The notes beneath the pieces were generated by a model, which saw only the letters and a program-made list of their open reading frames with translations, made no database searches and was not told where the DNA came from. From an uncultured Bacilli bacterium (GTDB lineage Bacteria; Bacillota_I; Bacilli_A; RF39; UBA660), in contig CAJTLA010000006.1 of assembly GCA_910576985.1 (NCBI GenBank), forward strand, positions 1 through 36,377: a stretch of DNA of 36,377 nt, read 5' to 3'. How positions within the stretch are numbered: the first letter of the stretch is position 1; each line of letters starts with the position of its first letter. Positions 7,447 to 16,512 of the stretch are shown here, piece after piece. Both the position numbers and the translations under genes were made by a program.

Positions 7447-8724
7447 ATGAAAACATCGATATGGCGTTCAATAAAACAATGGAAGGGAATGATACCCGCT
7501 TTAATCATTATCTGTTTTTTTGCATTCCCACTTATCGCCCTTGCAGATCCTTCCGATTCACCAATGTTTGAAGGTGAACAAAAGAGTCCTAAAAAGGGAG
7601 ACGAATCTTGTGTAAATGATCATACATGTATTAAAGTGTGTGAATGGAGTAATCCAGGAACTGATGGATATCATGCTTATGCTTATTATTACTTTAAGGG
7701 AAATAGTTGGAAATACGTTTGGTATTTTGAACATCATCCATTCGTGACAAGCCGATCAGAATCAGGTGGAAAACTGCCAGATAAAAATATATTTTATGAA
7801 AGTGACAGTATAAAAAATAATTTGCAAAATAAAGGAACATGCCCAGCAGGCGCTTATGTTGATCGAAGTGGAGCAGGACTCAGTCAGGAGTTATGTCTAG
7901 ATAGCACAAAAAAATTAAAAGGTGATAAAACATATTGCCATAAAAAAAGTAATATGGGAACCTCGTTTAAAGATAATTCTAAACTCATTTATACAATGGA
8001 TAAACAAATCAATACCTATTTCGATAAATACACAACAGAGAAAATAAATAGTGTCACCTGTGAGAATCTTGCAGACAGTACAGGCTATTCTGTAGATCCA
8101 AATAAACTAGATGGAGTATTAGATGAAGTGGCAAATGATTTTAGTCATAACTTTTTATATGATAATAAATTGCCAGAGTTTATGAAAAATGGAGCATATA
8201 AAAATAAATATAAAGACTTTGGAGTAAAAATAAAAGCCAAAGCAAAAACATGTGCAACACAATTAAAAAAGAAAGCGGAACAAGATCTTCAAGCGGGAAA
8301 AATATCACAGGAAGAATATAATAACATTACTTCTGATGAAGATTTAGATGATCAAATCCAAGATAAACTAGATGACTTAGATCAAAACATAAACGAAGGT
8401 GTGAATCCTTCAAACCCATCAGAAGAAGTACCAATAGTGGATGCAAACTGTGAAACATTACTAGGAGATAAAATAACAGAATATCTAAAAACAGGACTTA
8501 CTTATTTACAAATAGGAGGAATTATTTTAGCGATTATCCTTGGCATGCTAGATTTTGTAGGTGCTATGTTATCAGGAGAAGCAGACTCATTAAAAAAAGC
8601 TCAAAAGAAATTGGTTATTCGTATTGCTATGGCAGCAGTGTTATTGCTGATACCAGCACTATTAAAAATAATATTTGGTACGTTTGGAACTGTACCAGGT
8701 AGTGATACATTCTGTATATTATAA
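7447..8724 (+). CDS. Secreted Cys-rich ectodomain fused to a VirB2-like two-helix core
   Basis: This 425-residue protein starts with a classical signal peptide (basic start, helix about 17-32, ALA-D cleavage site near 33). A hydrophilic extracellular region of about 300 residues with many Cys follows. The last 85 residues are a two-helix membrane part. That C-terminal part repeats the signature of the two upstream small proteins: a helix, GMLDFVGAMLSGEADSLKKA, a basic RIAMAA segment and a second helix. So it appears to be a VirB2-like subunit carrying a large exposed domain. Residues 270-325 are charged and helical. It has its own promoter and its own terminator, so it is transcribed alone. 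A surface adhesin or specialised pilus-tip subunit is a reasonable inference; I do not recognise the ectodomain. Confidence 0.6.
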   Translation: MKTSIWRSIKQWKGMIPALIIICFFAFPLIALADPSDSPMFEGEQKSPKKGDESCVNDHTCIKVCEWSNPGTDGYHAYAYYYFKGNSWKYVWYFEHHPFVTSRSESGGKLPDKNIFYESDSIKNNLQNKGTCPAGAYVDRSGAGLSQELCLDSTKKLKGDKTYCHKKSNMGTSFKDNSKLIYTMDKQINTYFDKYTTEKINSVTCENLADSTGYSVDPNKLDGVLDEVANDFSHNFLYDNKLPEFMKNGAYKNKYKDFGVKIKAKAKTCATQLKKKAEQDLQAGKISQEEYNNITSDEDLDDQIQDKLDDLDQNINEGVNPSNPSEEVPIVDANCETLLGDKITEYLKTGLTYLQIGGIILAIILGMLDFVGAMLSGEADSLKKAQKKLVIRIAMAAVLLLIPALLKIIFGTFGTVPGSDTFCIL

Positions 8725-8754
8725 ATAAAATGAAAAAATCATTTTATTTTTTTT
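8723..8754 (+). terminator. Intrinsic terminator after the fused VirB2-like gene
   Basis: A 10-bp AT-rich stem (8724-8733 with 8739-8748) with a loop of five A runs into a T tract at 8747-8754. It ends the single-gene transcript from 7379. The rest of the gap, 8755-8934, holds nothing I can name. Confidence 0.72.
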
Positions 8755-8934
8755 CTGCAATATTATATTACTGTTTTTAACTTTGATGACAGAAACTGAA
8801 TCATAAGGAAAAACAGAATAAATGTTTTAGCTGTTTGGATAGCAAAAATAAAATATAGAATTATAACCAGTATCATCATATATCATTTTTTGTTGTTTTG
8901 TGAAAAAAATAAAACAAACAATTTAATTAAAATA

Positions 8935-8964
8935 TTGTGTAATTTTATGATATAATGATATAAT
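8935..8964 (+). promoter_or_regulatory. Promoter for the virB6-virD4 transcript
   Basis: TTGTGT at 8935-8940 lies 18 bases from TATAAT at 8959-8964, with TGA in front (extended -10). A second TGA-TATAAT at 8948-8956 is nested just upstream but lacks a good -35. The leader contains GAAATTTACAGA at 8974-8985. No terminator is seen until after 19697, so this promoter may drive the whole block of seven genes. Confidence 0.65.
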
Positions 8965-9013
8965 GTATTTGTTGAAATTTACAGATTTTGAAAAATAATA
9001 TAGAGGTGAGATA

Positions 9014-11071
9014 ATGGGCTGGATTAGAAAACTATTTGTAGGATTATTAGGAACAATTGACTCTGTTGTATATAGTTTGGTTTCTTCGATTTATAACTTA
9101 TTAATAGATATTGCACAAGCAACACCTTTTGATGATCAATTTTTTAGTGAATTCGCATCTAGAGTTTATGCATTGCTTGGATTGTTTATGCTATTTAAAG
9201 TATCATTTTCACTCATAAAATATATCGTCAATCCAGATGAATTCAAAGATCAATCCAAAGGTGGAAAAAAGATGATCGTAAACATTTTGGTCGTATTGCT
9301 TTTAATCGTTGCAACACCAACCGCTTTTCGAGTTCTTAGAGAAGTACAAACCGCCTTGATAAAAGATGACGATGTTATGAGTAAATTAATTTTAGGAAAT
9401 GGAGTATATAAAGATGGAACAAAAGAACCGATCGATAAACGAAAAGTAGGTGAGGAAATCAAAGTAGCCATTTTTACAGCATTCTATCAAATCGATGATG
9501 GAGGAGAAGAAGGAAGTTGCTCCGAATTAATAGCACGAGGTGTATCTGAAGATGATGAAACAATGAATCAAGCTTGTGATCAATTCTTCGCCACACCAGG
9601 AGTAGGAGCTGCCTATGTAGCCGCAAAAAATCAAGGAAGCGTTTACGATTTAATTCATAAAGAAATAGATGGAGACCCAATTTTTATGCAGAAAAGTGCG
9701 AATGGAGATCTGTATGGAGTAGATTACAAATTTTTAGTATCAACCGCAATTGGAATCTTAGCAGCCCTACTATTTTTAAGCTTCTGCTTTGATATTGCTA
9801 TACGAACAGTTAAATTTGGATTTCTAGAACTTATTTCACCAATTCCAATTATTTCATATATTGATCCGAACTCAGCAAAGAGTGGAATTTTTAACAAATG
9901 GATAAAACAAGTGATCTCAACATATTTAGATTTATTTGTCCGATTAGGTGCTGTATATTTTGGAATCTCATTAATTTCAGCCCTTATGTATAACTCTGAT
10001 ATTGGAACAACACACTCACTTGCAAAAGTATTTATTATTGTTGGAATTTTATTATTTGTTAAAAAAATACCAGACTTATTAAAAGATATCTTTGGATTAA
10101 AATTAGACTCAAGTCTAAACCTAAACCCAATGAGCCGATTAAGAGAAACACCAATTTTAGGAGCAGTAGGAACTGGACTTGCAGGATTTGCAGGAGGAGC
10201 TTACGCTGGTGTGAAAGCAGGAAGAGAAGTTGGACAAAAAGGAATATTATCAGGAGCAATAGGAGGACTATCTGGAGCTCGTGAATCTGCATCAAAAGTA
10301 GGAATGATGGGAGCGAAACCAGGAGCTCAAGCTCCGAAGGCATTTGGAAATTCAATGAACTCAGTATTTAAACAAATGACAAATCGAGAAATGAGAAACT
10401 TAAATCCAATAAATATGATGGCAGGAAGATCAGTAAAAAGTCGTTTGGCACAAGTAAAATCAGCAAGAGATAATGCAAACGCCAGATTAACAGCAGCTCA
10501 AGTAAGTCAAGAAGCAGCTTACCATCAGATGCAACGATCTTCACAAGCATTATCAAAACTAAGTGAACCAGAAAGACAAGCATTCTTACAAAAAGCAGGA
10601 TATTATTCTAATCAAGTAAAAATTCGTGATGATAAAAATAAATCAGAAGCAGAAAGAGCAGCAGCAATGGAAAATATTGCAAGAGTAAAACAAGAAATTG
10701 CAAGCACATATACAGGAGAATACGAAGATGTAGCAAGACACTTTGAAGACCGTGTAGCCGCTCAAGAAGCAAATAGTTTAGTGACCAATATTAATAGAGA
10801 AATCGATGATTTATCTACAGAAAAATCACAACTTGAAAGATATGGTCATATCGATCCTGCTGCCACAAGAGATGTCAATTCATTATTAGACAAATATGCC
10901 TCTGCACCAGAGGATATCACAATTGAAACGCCATCAGGAAGTGCTCCTAGAAGCGGTAATAGCGATACTGCAGGAGGTGTTCCAATTAGAAGAAATGACA
11001 ATGGAGATATTACGACTCCATCTGGACTAATACTGAATGACCGAGATTTAGATGATAGAAATCGAAGATAG
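9014..11071 (+). CDS. VirB6/TrbL-like polytopic T4SS channel protein
   Basis: This 685-residue protein has two parts. Residues 1-350 hold several membrane helices (about 45-68, 85-105, 240-262, 300-325, 335-350). The segment FLELISPIPIISYIDPNSAK after the fourth helix is the pattern seen in Gram-positive VirB6/TrbL-like proteins. Residues 380-430 are Gly/Ala-rich. The remaining ~250 residues are hydrophilic, Ala/Gln/Arg-rich and coiled-coil-like. The loop at about 110-235 is acidic with two Cys and probably extracellular. VirB6 forms the inner-membrane channel of T4SSs, and Gram-positive versions often carry long extra domains. AGAGGTGAG precedes the ATG. The VirB3-like gene follows by 20 bases. 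Confidence 0.75.
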   Translation: MGWIRKLFVGLLGTIDSVVYSLVSSIYNLLIDIAQATPFDDQFFSEFASRVYALLGLFMLFKVSFSLIKYIVNPDEFKDQSKGGKKMIVNILVVLLLIVATPTAFRVLREVQTALIKDDDVMSKLILGNGVYKDGTKEPIDKRKVGEEIKVAIFTAFYQIDDGGEEGSCSELIARGVSEDDETMNQACDQFFATPGVGAAYVAAKNQGSVYDLIHKEIDGDPIFMQKSANGDLYGVDYKFLVSTAIGILAALLFLSFCFDIAIRTVKFGFLELISPIPIISYIDPNSAKSGIFNKWIKQVISTYLDLFVRLGAVYFGISLISALMYNSDIGTTHSLAKVFIIVGILLFVKKIPDLLKDIFGLKLDSSLNLNPMSRLRETPILGAVGTGLAGFAGGAYAGVKAGREVGQKGILSGAIGGLSGARESASKVGMMGAKPGAQAPKAFGNSMNSVFKQMTNREMRNLNPINMMAGRSVKSRLAQVKSARDNANARLTAAQVSQEAAYHQMQRSSQALSKLSEPERQAFLQKAGYYSNQVKIRDDKNKSEAERAAAMENIARVKQEIASTYTGEYEDVARHFEDRVAAQEANSLVTNINREIDDLSTEKSQLERYGHIDPAATRDVNSLLDKYASAPEDITIETPSGSAPRSGNSDTAGGVPIRRNDNGDITTPSGLILNDRDLDDRNRR

Positions 11072-11091
11072 AAAGGGAAGTGTGATACAAA

Positions 11092-11412
11092 ATGAATGGA
11101 TACCTAATACCAGCCAACTCCAAAAAATCAATGTTGATCTTTAACTTATTTAGACCATTTGATTTAATTATGTTTGGAACAGGATTAACTGTAACATTAA
11201 TTATGTTAATGATATTTGACCTGAATTCACTATGGATAACAATTCTTGTGTTAGCCCCAGCTTGTGTAACTGGCTTTCTAGTAATGCCAGTTCCAAACTA
11301 TCACAATATATTTACAATTTTACAAAATGTCATAGTGTTTTTCTCAAACCGTCAAAAATATGTATGGAAAGGATGGTGCTTTAGTAATGAAAAAGAAAAC
11401 AGTCAAAAGTAA
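11092..11412 (+). CDS. VirB3/PrgI-like T4SS membrane protein
   Basis: This 106-residue protein has an N-terminal hydrophilic segment, two membrane helices packed between about 27 and 68, and the C-terminal PVPNYHNIFTILQNVIVFFS then YVWKGWCF. This is the layout of PrgI/VirB3-family proteins, which sit directly before virB4 in Gram-positive conjugation loci and anchor the VirB4 ATPase to the membrane. Its last ~26 bases overlap the start of the VirB4 N-terminal gene, which indicates translational coupling. The family assignment rests on size, topology, the C-terminal pattern and synteny. Confidence 0.75.
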   Translation: MNGYLIPANSKKSMLIFNLFRPFDLIMFGTGLTVTLIMLMIFDLNSLWITILVLAPACVTGFLVMPVPNYHNIFTILQNVIVFFSNRQKYVWKGWCFSNEKENSQK

Positions 11413-11938
11413 ATATACCAACGACAACTTCGTTCCAATCAAAAGTATTATGAATGGAATGATTATTTTAGACAACAACGAAAAAGTAACTGGAATCAAA
11501 ATTATGCCAAGAAATATCTTTATCATGGACTATAGCGCCCAAAATGCAGTGATTGCCAATCTTAGAACAGTATATAATACCATCGACTATGAATTTTGGG
11601 TGATCTGTGCAGATAGACCAGTAGATATTAATGTTTATCTATCACAATTACAATTACTATATAACTCAGTAAACAGCCCAATTATTAGAAAATTAATTAA
11701 TGAAGATATTAATAAAGCGAATATGTTCATGAATAATAATATCGTAGATACGGAATATTATCTATTATTTAAAAGTAAAGATGATGAACTCATCCAAAAA
11801 AGAATTAGAAATTTAGTAAACAACTTTGCGAACGCAGGATTATCTTCAAAACAAACAACAAATGATGATTTAAGAATTATCTTAGATAACTTTTTAAATG
11901 GTGGACAAACATCAACATTTGGGACGGTGATTGGATAA
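11387..11938 (+). CDS. VirB4 N-terminal (TraC-like) domain protein
   Basis: This 183-residue soluble protein corresponds to the N-terminal domain that precedes the ATPase part in single-chain VirB4/TraE proteins. It includes KSIMNGMIILDNNEKVTGIK, an FWVICADRPVD strand and a long helical region. Its stop codon overlaps the ATG of the next gene by one base (TAATG). Together the two chains total ~777 residues, the usual size of one Gram-positive VirB4. The frame is open from an ATG at 11360, but AAAGGA at 11368-11373 fits the ATG at 11387 better. The split is exact at the domain border, so I read it as two genes rather than one broken gene. A one-base assembly error at 11930-11940 cannot be excluded. 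Confidence 0.7.
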   Translation: MKKKTVKSKYTNDNFVPIKSIMNGMIILDNNEKVTGIKIMPRNIFIMDYSAQNAVIANLRTVYNTIDYEFWVICADRPVDINVYLSQLQLLYNSVNSPIIRKLINEDINKANMFMNNNIVDTEYYLLFKSKDDELIQKRIRNLVNNFANAGLSSKQTTNDDLRIILDNFLNGGQTSTFGTVIG

Positions 11939-13722
11939 TGGATATTAAAAGTCAAATAGCTCCAAAAGGATTGGAGTTTAAATCTTCAGAATTTATTATT
12001 AGTGACAAATATGCAACTATTTTAACTGTGATTTCATATCCAAAATATATTCAACCAGGATATTTATCTAGTTTAACAAGTATGTCTGGAATTAAAGTAG
12101 TAATTAAACATATTCCACTACCTTTTAGTATTATCACAAAAATGTTAAATAAAGAAATAGCCGATTTAAAAATGCGTTATCAAGAAGAAAACGATAGAAC
12201 AATTCAAGAGAGAATTCGGCAAGATTACGAATCATTAGAACAATTTATTTCACAACTAGCAGCTACACAAGCAAAAATTTATGACTTTCAAATGCACATT
12301 ATGATTACTGCTGATTCAGAAGAACAATTAACAATGAAAAAACTTCAAGTAAAAAATTATCTAGAAGCGATGGAATTAAGAGCAGTCCCACTTCGATTTG
12401 AGCAAGAAAAAGTATTGAAATCAATTCTTCCAATCTTTCCAAAACAAGATATTGAAGACAGAATTGGAACACCTATTCCAGCACCTACCATAGCTGCTAT
12501 GTATCCATTTATTTTTGATAGCATTAAGGATCCAGGATTATCAACATTACTCGGAGTGGACTTTTCAGGAGGAGTCATTTTATTTAATCAATTTTTATAC
12601 CAAATAAAAAAAGAACATAATCGAAATAATGCAAACTTAATTATTTTAGGAACATCTGGAAGTGGTAAATCAACAGCAGCCAAACTAATGCTTCGTACAC
12701 ATATAAGAAATAATCATAAAATTGTCGTAATAGATCCAGAAGGAGAACTAGAAGGCATGACAAAATTATATCAAGGAGACTTTATCGATCTTGGTAAAGG
12801 TGGAGAATTTGGAATGATTAATCCATTAGAAGTTGTATTAGATGCTGATGAAGATGAACTCAAAAATGGTTTGGGTTATACAGTATTGACGAGAACCCTT
12901 CAAACGCTGAAAGCATTTATAAAATATTATGATCCACATATCAAAGAAGACGTTTTAACACTTTATAGTGAAGTAATCCAAGAAACATATCGTCGGTTTG
13001 GAATTGATTTTAATACAGATTTTACAAAATTTACATCAAAAGATTATCCAACATTTAAAGACGTATACGCAACGATTCGTGGAAGATTAAACGCAATGCC
13101 AGAAAAAACCCACGAACGTGATATTATGGAAGAATTAGAACTTAAAATTCGTCCAATTGTCAAGGAATTAAAATATTACTTTGATGGCCATACTACAATC
13201 ACACCAAGAAGTAACTTTATTGTATTTAACATCAAAGAATTAATGAATGCAGATACCAATATTAAAAATGCATTATTCTTTAATATTTTAAAATATGCTT
13301 GGGGATTAACACTAGACTCAAGTGTAAATACCATTTTAATGGTAGATGAAGCACATGTATTATTAAGTGGTAATAACACACTTGGAGCAGACTTCTTAGC
13401 TCAAGTGCAAAGACGTGCTAGAAAATACAACACAGGGACCATTATTATTACACAACAACCAACGGATTTCTGTGATCCAGCACTTATTGTTCAAGGAAAA
13501 GCGATTTTTGACAATGCAGCTTACTATCTCATTATGGGATTAAAAAAGCAAGCAGTAGAAGATTTATCACTATTAGTTGATTTAAATGATAATGAAAAAG
13601 AAAGCATTAAACGTTACAATCAAGGAGAAGCATTATTTATTTGTGGAAGTAGAAGAATGCGAATCAATATTATCGCAACAGAGCAAGAATTAGACTCATT
13701 TGGAACAGGTGGAGGACTATAG
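11938..13722 (+). CDS. virB4: VirB4-family T4SS ATPase
   Basis: This 594-residue protein opens with DIKSQIAPKGLEF, the stretch that follows the TraC-like domain in VirB4s. The ATPase core has Walker A GTSGSGKST at 238-246, VVIDPEGE at 263-270, Walker B ILMVDEAHVLL around residue 470 and the TIIITQQPTDF motif after it. VirB4 energises T4SS assembly and substrate transfer at the inner face of the membrane. It starts on the stop codon of the N-terminal domain gene, so the two chains are probably made in equal amounts. No key residue is missing. This is one of the surest calls in the locus, with VirD4. Confidence 0.92.
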   Translation: MDIKSQIAPKGLEFKSSEFIISDKYATILTVISYPKYIQPGYLSSLTSMSGIKVVIKHIPLPFSIITKMLNKEIADLKMRYQEENDRTIQERIRQDYESLEQFISQLAATQAKIYDFQMHIMITADSEEQLTMKKLQVKNYLEAMELRAVPLRFEQEKVLKSILPIFPKQDIEDRIGTPIPAPTIAAMYPFIFDSIKDPGLSTLLGVDFSGGVILFNQFLYQIKKEHNRNNANLIILGTSGSGKSTAAKLMLRTHIRNNHKIVVIDPEGELEGMTKLYQGDFIDLGKGGEFGMINPLEVVLDADEDELKNGLGYTVLTRTLQTLKAFIKYYDPHIKEDVLTLYSEVIQETYRRFGIDFNTDFTKFTSKDYPTFKDVYATIRGRLNAMPEKTHERDIMEELELKIRPIVKELKYYFDGHTTITPRSNFIVFNIKELMNADTNIKNALFFNILKYAWGLTLDSSVNTILMVDEAHVLLSGNNTLGADFLAQVQRRARKYNTGTIIITQQPTDFCDPALIVQGKAIFDNAAYYLIMGLKKQAVEDLSLLVDLNDNEKESIKRYNQGEALFICGSRRMRINIIATEQELDSFGTGGGL

Positions 13723-13743
13723 TAGTATTGGGGTGAAATAGAC

Positions 13744-16503
13744 ATGAATGAAAATAGAGATCCAATCAGAAGTATAGTAAAAACAATAAAAATAGGTAAA
13801 TTTTTAATACCAATATTGCCAGCAATATTTATATTCTTTACTATCGTGATCATTATGTTAATTGTAATCAGTCCCATTATTAAAGGTGGAGATATGATTT
13901 CTAACGTATTAGGAGTAACACAGGGATTTTGGAATCGTGTTACCAATACGCTTAGCTTAGAATGTCTATTTTGTTCCGATCAAACATTAAACGCCAAAAA
14001 AGAAAAAAAATTCTATGAAAAAATAGAAAAATTAAATGATACTTACATTAGGGGAAAAGGAATGGACGGAAAAACCATTCAATTAGATATTCCATTATTA
14101 TTATCGACTGTATTTTATAATGATGACTTTGAAAATAGTATGTTTATAAACTCAGAAGCAGAAGAGGATTTAGATGAAGTAACAGAAGGAGATACTTTTG
14201 GGAACCTATCTTGGTATCCAGATATTGGAGACCAAAAATCAATAGAGTGGTTTAAAGGAAGTACTGAAGCAGAAGGTTGCTACATTGTAGGATATCATTA
14301 TGTAACAACTCCCCATATCTCTATTGGAAAAATGAGCAAACTACGAATATTAGCCAAACATATGGTAAAACGTTCCGTCAATGGAACCTGTACTGCACAA
14401 CATGACGAAGAAGGAAACTTTACAGGATGGAGTACTAGAGAATGGTATGAATGGAGTCTTGATGTAGACGAAAAAGACAAATTATATACAATGGAATTTG
14501 ATCAAAATCCTTATCCAAAATATAGAAGTAAAGAACAGGCAGAACAAGTACCTTCAACTTATGTAACTTACCTGATGGCAAATTTCCTACCTACAGAATA
14601 TAAAAAACAGCTTCCAAAAGCAGTTAAGGACTTAAGTGAAAAACACGAAGAATACTTAAGCAAACGAAAATCTATGAAAAAAGATATCTATCTTTTCAAA
14701 GATGGATATGAATATTTAGTAAAAGGATTAAATAAAAATGTTTGTGCTGTTGCCAATGGGAATTGTAGCTATAAAACCAAAGTCAAAGGTGGAGAAATAC
14801 AAACCATTAGTAATATTAAAGTACAATTATTACAATGTAAAGATGGAGTTCAAGGCCAACCAATTCCAGGAGAAGAATTAGTGGATTTTGAGAAATACAT
14901 CACAGGTGTTACATATGCCGAAAATGGGGCAGCACCTTTAGAATCCTTAAAAGCACAAGCAATAGCAGCTAGAAGCTGGGTTTTGACTCGTGGTGGAGCG
15001 ATGGGGACTAAGTATTTGCAAATATATCAAAAAGATGGTCAATGGATTATACCAATACGAAACTGTCAAAGTGATCAAGTATATTGTGATCCTGATAAAG
15101 GTTGCTCATGGAATGGGAACAATGGAACTGTTCATTCTGGCACTACAACCAAACCTGGTCATTCTAAACCACCAATCGATGCTGATTCCGATATTAGAAA
15201 AGCAGTAAGTGAAACGACAGGGCAAGTTTTAACACTCAATGGAAATATTTTTGTTGCCTCTTATACAAATGTGAGACAAAATAAATGGACTGCCGCAGCG
15301 AAAGCAGGAAAAGATGCTTATCAAGCACTTGTTTCTACTTATGATGAGGGTGCACAATTAAAACTAGAATCTTCTTGTACAGGAAATACAAGCACAGGAA
15401 GTGTTGCAAATTCAGGGAATTTAGCGTATTATAATCAAAATGATTATGCAGCAGTACCTTATTGTACAAATGGGGCAACTGTAAAATCATCTGGTTGTTT
15501 ACCAACTGCATTTTCGATGGTAGTTCAAAATTTGACAGGGAGAGTGACAACACCAAAAGAAATGGCTGAATATATTTGTAATGATACAAATGGTTCTAGA
15601 AAATATCGAGTGACAGGGCTAGGAACCAATAACGCTTTCTTATTAGATCCATTAACTCAATCTACATTTAAAATACAATCAAGAGTAATTCCACCAAGCG
15701 AACGAAATATAGATAATGTTGTAAAAATTCTAAAAAGTGGAAGCAATATTATCGTATCTGTTCGAGGAAGTGGCTTATTTGCAACACAAAGCGGTCATTT
15801 TATTGTACTATCTTCTGTAACTGCAGATGGTAAAATTCATGTATTAGATCCAGCAAGAAGATCCGCAACAGGAGATCATAGTACTGCTGTTATTCAAGCA
15901 GAAGTAATCAATAAAATCAACAGTGGAATGTGGGAATTGAAAGGAAATGGAACTTATTCTTCTAATGACAATTGTAATACAGGTGCAACTGGGGACTTCA
16001 TCAGTTGGAGACAAATGGATAAAGAATGGGGAAGCATTAAGATCGGTACAAAAACCATTCATCAAGTAGGTTGTCTTGCAACTTCAGTAGCTAAATTAAT
16101 TGCTTATTCAGGAACACAAGTAACAATCGATAATTTTAATCCTGGGACAATGGTAACCTATCTAAAACAACATGGTGGCTTTAGTGGTAATAATTGGATT
16201 TGGAATTCTCCAAAGACTTCAGGTATGACACCAAATTTTCAATTCATAGGAAAAATTCGGCTATCAGGATCTAAAACGAATAAAATCGCAACAGTAAAAA
16301 GATATTTGGATCAAGGATATTATCTTGCGCTTCAGGTAAAAGCAAATGGAACAGAAGAACCAGGACAACACTGGGTAGCAGTGTTAGGTGTTAGTAATAC
16401 AGACATATTAATTTCTGATCCTGCTAGTGATGCTACTACTGTTTGGAGTAGATATAAACCAGGGGGAACTGTACAATTTGGATATTATAAGAAAACAGAT
16501 TAG
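13744..16503 (+). CDS. Membrane-anchored wall hydrolase: SpoIID-like domain plus two C39-like peptidase domains
   Basis: This 919-residue protein has one N-terminal membrane helix (about 20-46) and a ~330-residue region of unknown fold. A SpoIID/LytB-type domain then runs from about 375 to 540, with VDFEKYITGV, candidate catalytic E393 and LKAQAIAARSW. Two papain-like C39-type domains follow. The first has SSGCLPT with C585, SGHF with H685 and D702. The second has VGCLAT with C777, GQHW with H876 and D892. SpoIID cuts glycan strands as a lytic transglycosylase, and C39-like domains cleave peptides, so the protein could open the wall for the T4SS conduit (the VirB1 role). The peptidase substrates are unknown. 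It sits between virB4 and the anchored unknown before virD4. Confidence 0.8.
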   Translation: MNENRDPIRSIVKTIKIGKFLIPILPAIFIFFTIVIIMLIVISPIIKGGDMISNVLGVTQGFWNRVTNTLSLECLFCSDQTLNAKKEKKFYEKIEKLNDTYIRGKGMDGKTIQLDIPLLLSTVFYNDDFENSMFINSEAEEDLDEVTEGDTFGNLSWYPDIGDQKSIEWFKGSTEAEGCYIVGYHYVTTPHISIGKMSKLRILAKHMVKRSVNGTCTAQHDEEGNFTGWSTREWYEWSLDVDEKDKLYTMEFDQNPYPKYRSKEQAEQVPSTYVTYLMANFLPTEYKKQLPKAVKDLSEKHEEYLSKRKSMKKDIYLFKDGYEYLVKGLNKNVCAVANGNCSYKTKVKGGEIQTISNIKVQLLQCKDGVQGQPIPGEELVDFEKYITGVTYAENGAAPLESLKAQAIAARSWVLTRGGAMGTKYLQIYQKDGQWIIPIRNCQSDQVYCDPDKGCSWNGNNGTVHSGTTTKPGHSKPPIDADSDIRKAVSETTGQVLTLNGNIFVASYTNVRQNKWTAAAKAGKDAYQALVSTYDEGAQLKLESSCTGNTSTGSVANSGNLAYYNQNDYAAVPYCTNGATVKSSGCLPTAFSMVVQNLTGRVTTPKEMAEYICNDTNGSRKYRVTGLGTNNAFLLDPLTQSTFKIQSRVIPPSERNIDNVVKILKSGSNIIVSVRGSGLFATQSGHFIVLSSVTADGKIHVLDPARRSATGDHSTAVIQAEVINKINSGMWELKGNGTYSSNDNCNTGATGDFISWRQMDKEWGSIKIGTKTIHQVGCLATSVAKLIAYSGTQVTIDNFNPGTMVTYLKQHGGFSGNNWIWNSPKTSGMTPNFQFIGKIRLSGSKTNKIATVKRYLDQGYYLALQVKANGTEEPGQHWVAVLGVSNTDILISDPASDATTVWSRYKPGGTVQFGYYKKTD

Positions 16504-16512
16504 AGGGATAGT

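Noticed and set aside
9474..10583. Long minus-strand open frames opposite the virB6-like gene, rich in Leu
   Set aside because: They are mirror images of a purine-rich, low-stop coding strand. They have no ribosome sites and their Leu-rich content follows from reversed Lys/Glu/Gln codons.
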